A stretch of DNA of 64,000 bases from Tamarix chinensis. Its lineage: Eukaryota > Streptophyta > Magnoliopsida > Caryophyllales > Tamaricaceae. The stretch lies in assembly GCA_030549775.1 (NCBI GenBank), contig CM060181.1:32338753-32402752 (forward strand). The letters are read 5' to 3'. Positions 61,001 to 64,000 of the stretch are shown piece after piece. A program made the position numbers and the translations under genes. The notes below the pieces were generated by a model, which worked only from the letters and a program-made list of their open reading frames with translations, was not told where the DNA came from and ran no database searches. Position 1 is the first letter of the stretch. The number at the start of each line of letters is the position of its first letter.

Positions 61001-62193
61001 TATTCGAGATAAACCTTGATGGTGGACCTGATCAAGGTGAGCCTTGATATATGACTTCAACTAAAATGGTGGAAGGCATATTTCTAAAGCATTGGTAAAG
61101 CATGGAGAAGGAGAAATGATAGTGCAATTTTACATGCTAGTTCTCATGATGAAAATGATGAATCGAGAGGTTCCCATGAATAAAGGTTGATTAAGTAAGA
61201 TGTTGCAACACGAGCGACAAGAGTTTGTGCCTTTGCTTTGCCCTGTGTTGTAAGAGGTAAGGTGTTCAAAACGAGATATCTGTATCCATTGGATCGAATA
61301 ATGCATCACATCTCCTTGACCAAATATACAAATCAAATATGAACTAAATATCAGATGTATCTAATATCTATATGAAAGCATTATTTTATCAATTTAGTAA
61401 CTTTTACACAAAGATCTTTTAACATATAGACTATATGTCAATAATATCTATATTTATATCCATATAAGTGTAATTTTATTCAAAAAAATATTAAAATACT
61501 TTTATAAATGCTTGAGCTTGAAAGATAAACAAATTTAAAAAAAATTGTCACCTACTATATAATGAAATAATCAACCAACAAATAGCGGATATTTTTGCCA
61601 GATCAAATGATCTAATTAAAAGTCGGACCGATCAAATGCTAATTTTTTTCATGGCCTTAATAAGAAGGATGTATTTCTTTGTACATTGAAGGTATCCAAA
61701 TGAGGGAGAAATAGGGGACTAGAGTATTGGACTATTTTGAACAAAGTCTTAGGTTTGAATTTTACCGAATGATATATAAACAGTTACAATAACTAATGCC
61801 AACTAGTAGATTTACATTTCTATTGCCGGTTGGCTTAATAAGACTCCGATAAATAAATAAATAAATCTTAAACACCAACTTTCAATGTACTTATTTCAAG
61901 CTATGACTCATATGATTTAATCAACGAAAATTGAACAAGAGATTGAGATAATGTGAACCATAAACTCCTCCATGAAGTTGCATGATTACCCAAGTTAAGT
62001 AGAGAGGTTAATTAATGAAGCATGATAACAGGCAAATGGAAAAATAACTTACATCAACCTTGGCCGTAGATAAGAAGGAAACAGATATATTGATAGAGAC
62101 CGCCCTTTCTGTGGGGTGATCTAAAGTTAGGACATAACCAACTATGTCAACAAGGTTAAATATTGCACCATTTGCGAAATTCCCATTATGATC
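40356..62193 (-). CDS. Acyl-CoA thioesterase (hotdog fold, PTS1), partial, giant intron
   Basis: Two minus-strand exons encode the second half of a small hotdog-fold thioesterase of the PaaI/ACOT13-like type, enzymes that hydrolyse acyl-CoA to free acid and CoA. Exon A (62053-62193, 47 codons) contains [19 protein letters not shown], where family members have (H)GGA..x-LVD-xxG with a catalytic Asp, and [15 protein letters not shown]. Exon B (40356-40496, 46 codons plus TGA) starts [11 protein letters not shown] and continues [17 protein letters not shown], ending SKHSKL-stop. The SKL tail is a canonical peroxisomal targeting signal. Exon A ends GAT|GTAAGT and exon B follows TTGGCAG|GAT, both phase 0, with no stops in either exon. 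The intron between them is 21,556 bases and packed with transposable elements. The His of the HG motif is Asn here. The upstream exon encoding the N-terminus was not found before 64000. Whether the gene is expressed or recently broken is unknown. Confidence 0.78.
40497..41703 (-). other. Intron sequence next to the terminal exon
   Basis: This relatively unique, mixed-composition sequence shows no transposon signature. Open frames on both strands (40667-40861, 41186-41368, 41455-41655) have no recognisable family and are likely random. It is probably ancestral intron. Confidence 0.4.
42900..43204. mobile_element. hAT-type MITE, copy A
   Basis: The 305-bp element starts CATACAATGAAATATCG and ends GGTTTTATTGCTTG (complement CAAGCAATAAAACCGC), so the termini are imperfect inverted repeats beginning CA. 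It is flanked by near-identical 8-bp sites CCTCCACC (42892-42899) and CCTCCGCC (43205-43212). The interior is full of ACCGCAATA / TATCGGC words. It lies in the interior of the chromovirus deletion derivative. Confidence 0.8.
44263..44522. mobile_element. hAT-type MITE, copy B
   Basis: This 260-bp relative of copy A starts CATACAATAAAATATCGG and ends TTTTATTGCTTG. It has a perfect 8-bp duplication CTCTCACA (44255-44262 and 44523-44530). It interrupts the right LTR of the chromovirus derivative, whose homology to the left LTR resumes at about 44570. Confidence 0.88.
44650..45165 (-). pseudogene. LINE fragment: 3' part of reverse transcriptase
   Basis: On the minus strand the translation reads, with stops, around 45010-44980 SFRYLGVPL (strictly PPLDT-like after mutation), then [10 protein letters not shown] and [10 protein letters not shown] (44930-44840), and near 44750 [17 protein letters not shown], the usual post-catalytic segment of plant L1-like LINEs. 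It is the continuation of the LINE at 51440-53600, separated from it by a gypsy insertion. Confidence 0.65.
45635..45774. mobile_element. hAT-type MITE, copy C (left-truncated)
   Basis: It matches the right half of copies A and B: GTGAAAAAGAATTACAAAATCA, CATGACAAGCACGACATATA-type words, CGCAACCGCAATTGTGATCG and the terminus ATAGTTTTATTGTTTA. The left terminus and target duplication are missing. Confidence 0.7.
46560..47400 (-). pseudogene. Gypsy integrase remnant
   Basis: Minus-strand translation from 47390 leftwards shows [20 protein letters not shown] followed by a [14 protein letters not shown] segment (the HHCC zinc region and spacer). The 46867-46628 frame has [24 protein letters not shown] text, corresponding to the CLETYLRCF...W..W....YWYNT region near the end of the integrase core. 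Stops interrupt it. Confidence 0.65.
47404..48000 (-). pseudogene. Gypsy RNase H remnant
   Basis: The frame at 47691-47404 reads [20 protein letters not shown], then a [20 protein letters not shown] segment, the C-terminal RNase H motif of plant gypsy pol (SLKFLLEQR...[15 protein letters not shown]). The upstream part to 48000 carries the preceding RNase H domain with stops. Confidence 0.75.
48100..48660 (-). pseudogene. Gypsy reverse transcriptase remnant
   Basis: The frame at 48596-48324 reads [55 protein letters not shown] and [13 protein letters not shown], in the order of plant gypsy reverse transcriptase. The catalytic DD survives as F-D-D-I at about 48316-48330, but in a different frame because of a small indel. 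Confidence 0.85.
49016..49300 (-). pseudogene. Gypsy aspartic protease remnant
   Basis: Minus translation: [16 protein letters not shown], then [20 protein letters not shown] and [20 protein letters not shown]. The active-site triplet region reads D-C-G-A where D-S-G-A is usual. A zinc-knuckle piece [15 protein letters not shown] lies upstream at about 49530-49570. Confidence 0.8.
49520..50560 (-). pseudogene. Gypsy gag remnant
   Basis: The frame at 50115-49921 reads [20 protein letters not shown] (gag core), and the region ends in a [15 protein letters not shown] zinc knuckle near 49550. The N-terminal part up to the primer site at 50576 is degenerate. Confidence 0.65.
51440..53600 (-). pseudogene. 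L1-like LINE: endonuclease and 5' half of reverse transcriptase
   Basis: The parts run right to left. 53583-53290 is a degenerate ORF1/leader region. 53290-52820 is an apurinic endonuclease-like region with [20 protein letters not shown] (compare ..CVYA.N....R..LW..L). 52700-52450 is its continuation. In 52308-51856, [20 protein letters not shown] matches the ..KSPGPDGF...FFK..W..I entry to reverse transcriptase. 51830-51450 has [29 protein letters not shown] and [10 protein letters not shown]. The frame is broken by stops. The 3' part of the same LINE is at 44650-45165. Confidence 0.78.
53601..55300. other. Unassigned repeat-like sequence
   Basis: There is no recognisable protein. A TATA-like CTATATATAAGGCTC lies at 53990-54004 within a stretch with LTR-like composition that ends near a TATGGTATTTAAAAG word (54208), possibly a decayed primer site. 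This could be the 5' LTR of a different copia element, but no LTR partner was found. Confidence 0.35.
55380..56808 (+). pseudogene. Ty1/copia integrase to RNase H, internally deleted
   Basis: 55405-55520 resembles the GAG-pre-integrase/integrase zinc region ([11 protein letters not shown], then ..PAPLSLL). 55586-55888 reads [20 protein letters not shown] followed by [11 protein letters not shown] and [20 protein letters not shown], the copia integrase core. 55940-56050 has [20 protein letters not shown] followed by [13 protein letters not shown]. At 56411-56490, [20 protein letters not shown] enters the reverse transcriptase but jumps within a few codons to the RNase H segment ([29 protein letters not shown]; 56490-56660). 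Most of the reverse transcriptase is therefore deleted. Confidence 0.8.
56798..57010 (+). mobile_element. Polypurine tract and 3' LTR of the copia element
   Basis: TTGAGGGGG at 56800-56808 is the polypurine tract, and TGTTGAGACAAAGC at 56809 starts the LTR. A TATA-like TCTATAAATAAAG lies at 56951. The LTR appears to end near CTCTACA at 57010. No 5' LTR of matching sequence was found. Confidence 0.6.
57011..57840. other. AT-rich intron sequence, nothing identified
   Basis: No coding, RNA or repeat structure was recognised. Confidence 0.5.
57841..58556. repeat. Long degenerate (ATT/AAT)n tract
   Basis: About 700 bases of ATT/AAT-type triplets contain a strong inverted repeat at 57997-58060. 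The poly-Ile/Asn open frames are artefacts. The tract continues to about 58860 after a 162-bp insertion. Confidence 0.9.
57997..58060. repeat. Inverted repeat with CATTGTTAGTGG arms
   Basis: The left arm TATCATTGTTAGTGG (ending 58021) and the right arm CCACTAACAATGATA (from 58037) are perfectly complementary and continue into AAT triplets, giving a stem of about 25 bp around a loop of about 15 bases. Confidence 0.85.
58557..58718 (-). mobile_element. 5'-truncated retroposon with 13-bp target duplication
   Basis: A 162-bp non-repetitive insert sits in the ATT tract, flanked by the identical 13-mer AAATGATGATAAT (58544-58556 and 58719-58731). On the minus strand the insert ends in a short A-rich tail (complement of TTTTTTTCTTTTGG), as expected for a LINE or SINE 3' end integrated by target-primed reverse transcription. 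No parent element is identifiable from so short a 3' end. Confidence 0.85.
58757..59490. repeat. Tandem duplication of about 350 bp
   Basis: Unit 1 (58757-59102) and unit 2 (59103-59490) share their whole order: TTAATATTAATAATTAGCAT, ATTCAATCAGAAAATGACAT, GGTTGTTTTTCAATTT, GAAAACTGGAAAACAC and TGCACTCGAAAATATCCTAG. Unit 2 is longer owing to an expanded AAT run. By-eye identity is about 90 per cent. Confidence 0.9.
59581..60170 (-). mobile_element. Probable copia LTR with primer-binding site
   Basis: AGCTATGATATCATT (59581-59595) reads on the minus strand as AATGATATCATAGCT, close to the TGGTATCAGAGC primer site. It abuts TGTTAGGA at 59596, a usual LTR edge. The sequence to the right has LTR-like composition. 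No coding region remains to the left (the tandem duplication is there). The right boundary is a guess. Confidence 0.4.
60400..61080. repeat. Degenerate minisatellite, unit about 34 bp (~20 copies)
   Basis: The consensus is close to AAGATGAGTCCTAATGGAGGACT followed by AGNCCG/TTTGACC. Units can be followed from about 60440 to 61075 with 20-30 per cent divergence. Each unit carries a short inverted repeat (AGTCC...GGACT). Codon-like reading is broken by stops in all frames, so it is not a repeat protein. Confidence 0.85.
61081..62052 (-). other. Intron sequence upstream of the thioesterase donor
   Basis: Mostly AT-rich. A possible tRNA-derived SINE is listed separately at 61700-61868. Otherwise nothing was recognised. 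Confidence 0.4.
61700..61868 (+). mobile_element. Possible tRNA-derived SINE
   Basis: A box B-like word (AGGTTTGAATTTTACC, 61750-61765; consensus GGTTCGANTCC) follows GACTAGAGTATTGGACTATT, and the segment ends in a short AAAT-repeat tail (61851-61868), as several plant SINEs do. Box A is poor and no target duplication was seen. Confidence 0.3.
62053..62193 (-). CDS. Thioesterase internal exon with the LVD active-site region
   Basis: The exon is 141 bases between acceptor CTGGTGTAG and donor GAT|GTAAGT. It encodes the central helix and following strand of the hotdog fold, including the Asp of LVD that corresponds to the catalytic acid of ACOT13-type enzymes. The frame is open throughout and joins exon B in phase 0. 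Confidence 0.8.
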
Positions 62194-62299
62194 CTACACC
62201 AGCAGCAACAAACAAATTGCAACGGTTTATTAGGCATTAAATTCCAGTAATCATATACAGCTGCAAAACTCATCATAAAAAGCCACATGTTACGGAATT

Positions 62300-62840
62300 C
62301 GGAATGGAACAAACAAGGATTGGATCTAAATCATCATACGATTAGAAAATAATTGCTGAGAAAGTATAAAGTATATCAAAGACACAAAGATTTACGTGAT
62401 TTGTTCAAATCAACCTACGTCCACAAAAGAAGAGAAATAGATTGGTATATTACTCAATCAAAAGAGTACAAAATCAGAGATGATAACAATAGATCCCCAA
62501 TCTCTGAATTAATCATAATTAATGGTGTAAGTGGATCTTTTAAAACCCTAAAACTTCTCTCTTTAAGAATTAATAATGAAGATACCCGAAAGCATACCAA
62601 AAGACATAAAGAAAACACTTAAAAAATAATTATCGAGTTATGTGGCACGGTCGTGCTAAAACAACATGGCATGACTGTGCCACTTCTTTCCTCTCGGCAA
62701 AAATATATAATACTCGCACAGCCATGCCAATCATACACAGTTTGGTTGTGCCAATTTATTCATCTCGGCAAATACTAGCACGGCTATGCTAATGGTTGTG
62801 CCATTTTCTTTATCATGTGCAACATGCCTACATGGGTGTG
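62300..62840 (-). mobile_element. Probable copia 3' LTR/UTR with GCACGGTCGTGC palindromes
   Basis: 62375-62420 (GACACAAAGATTTACGTGAT and CTACGTCCAC) matches a motif common in plant copia LTRs near the transcription start. 62640-62870 repeats short palindromic words GGCACGGTCGTGC, GGCATGACTGTGCC and CACGGCTATGC. It lies at the 3' side of the minus-strand copia gene described next. Confidence 0.45.
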
Positions 62841-63069
62841 CTACATCTGCATGGGCTAGCCGTGCAGGCCCTTCCCATTTGTATGCTACCTCCAAGATTG
62901 ATATTCACACTCCACGCATTAAATGCACTTGATTCAAGGCAACCTACACAACAATCTCCATCTTTCACTTGAATCAAAACCCCCAAAACCAAATCCATAA
63001 TACCAACATCTATTCTCTCCAACAAACACAAAAACCTCATCTTCCAACAATACCCACCAAGTTTGCACA

Positions 63070-64000
63070 AAAAGCAAACTTAGCTAATGGCAACGACTTT
63101 CTTAACACATCAACCCCATTCTCAGTGGTATCAATCTTCTCTAATAGCTCTTCATCCTTGGAAACTACATTACGGATGAAATGAAACTTCACATCAATGT
63201 GCTTATTTCTCCTGTGATAAATGTTCTAATTCCATGCTAAATAAATTGCACTCTGATTATCCCAATACATAATAGTATTTGCCAATTCATCAATGGATGT
63301 GAGTTCACAAACTAACCTACTAAACCACTTAGCTTCATTAAAAGCCTCAATAAGAGCCGCATATTTTGCCTCTGTGGTTGACAACGCTACCACTTCTTGC
63401 AAACAAGCTTGCCAACTAATAGTCACTCCATCAAAACAGAAAATATAACCCCAAGTTGACTTCCTATTATTGAGGTCTCCAAAAAAATCAAAATCACAGT
63501 AACCAACAAGCCCAACCTCCGAAACTTTAAGCAAACATCAGATATACCTCGAAGATACCTAAGTATCTACTTCACAGCATCCCAATGTCTCTTTCTTGGA
63601 CAAGACATATCTACTGACTACTTGAGCAATATCTGGACGAGTACAAACTATAGCATACATGATGCTACCTATTGCACTTGTACAAGGAATTATCGCCATG
63701 TATTGCTCCTCATCAATGGTCTTCAATGACAAGTAAAAGTTTGAAATGAGTATCCAAAGGAGTAAACAAAGGGTTTGCATCTTGCATAGCAACAAGACGT
63801 TTTTACTGCACTGCTTCTAGCTAAGATACAACTTTCCGTAAGGTCTATCTTTGTATATCTCCATACCAAGGATCTTCTTTGTAACACCAAGATCCTTCAT
63901 TTCAAACTCACTATTTAACAATGCCTTCAACTTCTAAATCTTTAACTTATTCTTACATACAATGAGGAGGTCATCAACATACACAGCAAATAAACGAAGG
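63070..64000 (-). pseudogene. Ty1/copia reverse transcriptase and RNase H (right-truncated)
   Basis: Right to left: LRLFAVYVDDLLIVC at the window edge contains the catalytic Y-V-D-D (about 63967-63978). Next come MKDLGVTKKILGMEI-like text, then TSAIGSIMYAIVCTRPDIAQ and VVSRYV (63700-63610). Next, VGYCDFDFFGDLNNRKSTWG followed by YIFCFDGVTISWQA and ALSTTEAKYAALIEAFNEAK (63520-63330). RRNKHIDVKFHFIRN leads to LRKSLPLAKFAFCANLVG, ending near 63075. The sequence is unusually well conserved for this window, with only a few stops, so it is a comparatively young insertion. The 5' part lies beyond 64000. Confidence 0.88.

Noticed and set aside
60400..61080. Hammerhead ribozyme array
   Set aside because: GATGAGTCC and GGAC are present, but the obligatory GAAA after stem II and a proper CTGATGA core are not seen in the units read. 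It is kept as a minisatellite, with a scan suggested.
1..64000. Bacterial-type systems, CRISPR arrays, operons
   Set aside because: All supported genes are spliced plant genes or eukaryotic transposons. No regularly spaced direct repeats with unique spacers were seen; the repeats found are transposon or microsatellite derived.

Overview
The window is nuclear DNA of a flowering plant. It holds spliced genes with plant-type GT..AG introns, a plastid-targeted PHT4/ANTR transporter, a Cassandra-type TRIM carrying 5S rRNA-like sequence, Ty3/gypsy chromoviruses, Ty1/copia, L1-like LINE, CACTA and hAT-MITE sequence, and long AT-rich microsatellite tracts. Nothing identifies the species. No bacterial genes, CRISPR, tRNA or intact rRNA gene was seen.

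Only two host genes can be supported, both on the minus strand. (1) A complete eight-exon PHT4-family anion/phosphate transporter at 9703-13250 (523 residues after splicing, reading frame continuous through all seven introns). (2) The last two coding exons of a small hotdog-fold acyl-CoA thioesterase with a C-terminal SKL peroxisomal signal: one exon at 62053-62193 and the terminal exon at 40356-40496. They join in frame across an intron of about 21.6 kb made almost entirely of transposable elements. The first exon lies beyond the right edge or is lost.

Layout. 1-1193: gypsy LTR end and purine-rich repeat sequence. 1194-4840: AT-rich, no gene. 4840-8800: an unrecognised exon-like fragment and a decayed CACTA element (TNP2 and DUF4218 regions, right terminus at 8800). 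8801-13300: PHT4 locus. 14000-17530: plus-strand gypsy remnant of Tat-like organisation, interrupted by a Cassandra solo LTR. 17540-27120: minus-strand gypsy remnants with long, repeat-bearing LTRs and a chromodomain integrase. 27130-33830: a probable very long LTR hosting a LINE inserted in a TAA tract. 33830-35764: plus-strand gypsy LTR, primer site, gag and protease. 35765-37570: CACTA terminus with subterminal and tandem repeats plus a second Cassandra LTR fragment. 38191-38697: hAT-type MITE with a perfect 8-bp target duplication. 40356-62193: thioesterase intron containing, in order, a chromovirus deletion derivative with two hAT-type MITEs, a LINE split by a nearly full-length chromovirus, a copia remnant, AT-trinucleotide tracts with a 162-bp retroposon, a 350-bp tandem duplication and a 34-bp minisatellite. 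62300-64000: another copia element on the minus strand.

The host genes show no sign of working together. The window is best read as two genes in a retroelement-dominated landscape whose nesting can be ordered from target-site duplications. The clearest items worth follow-up are the giant TE-filled intron, the Cassandra LTRs, and two hAT-type MITE families defined here by their target duplications.
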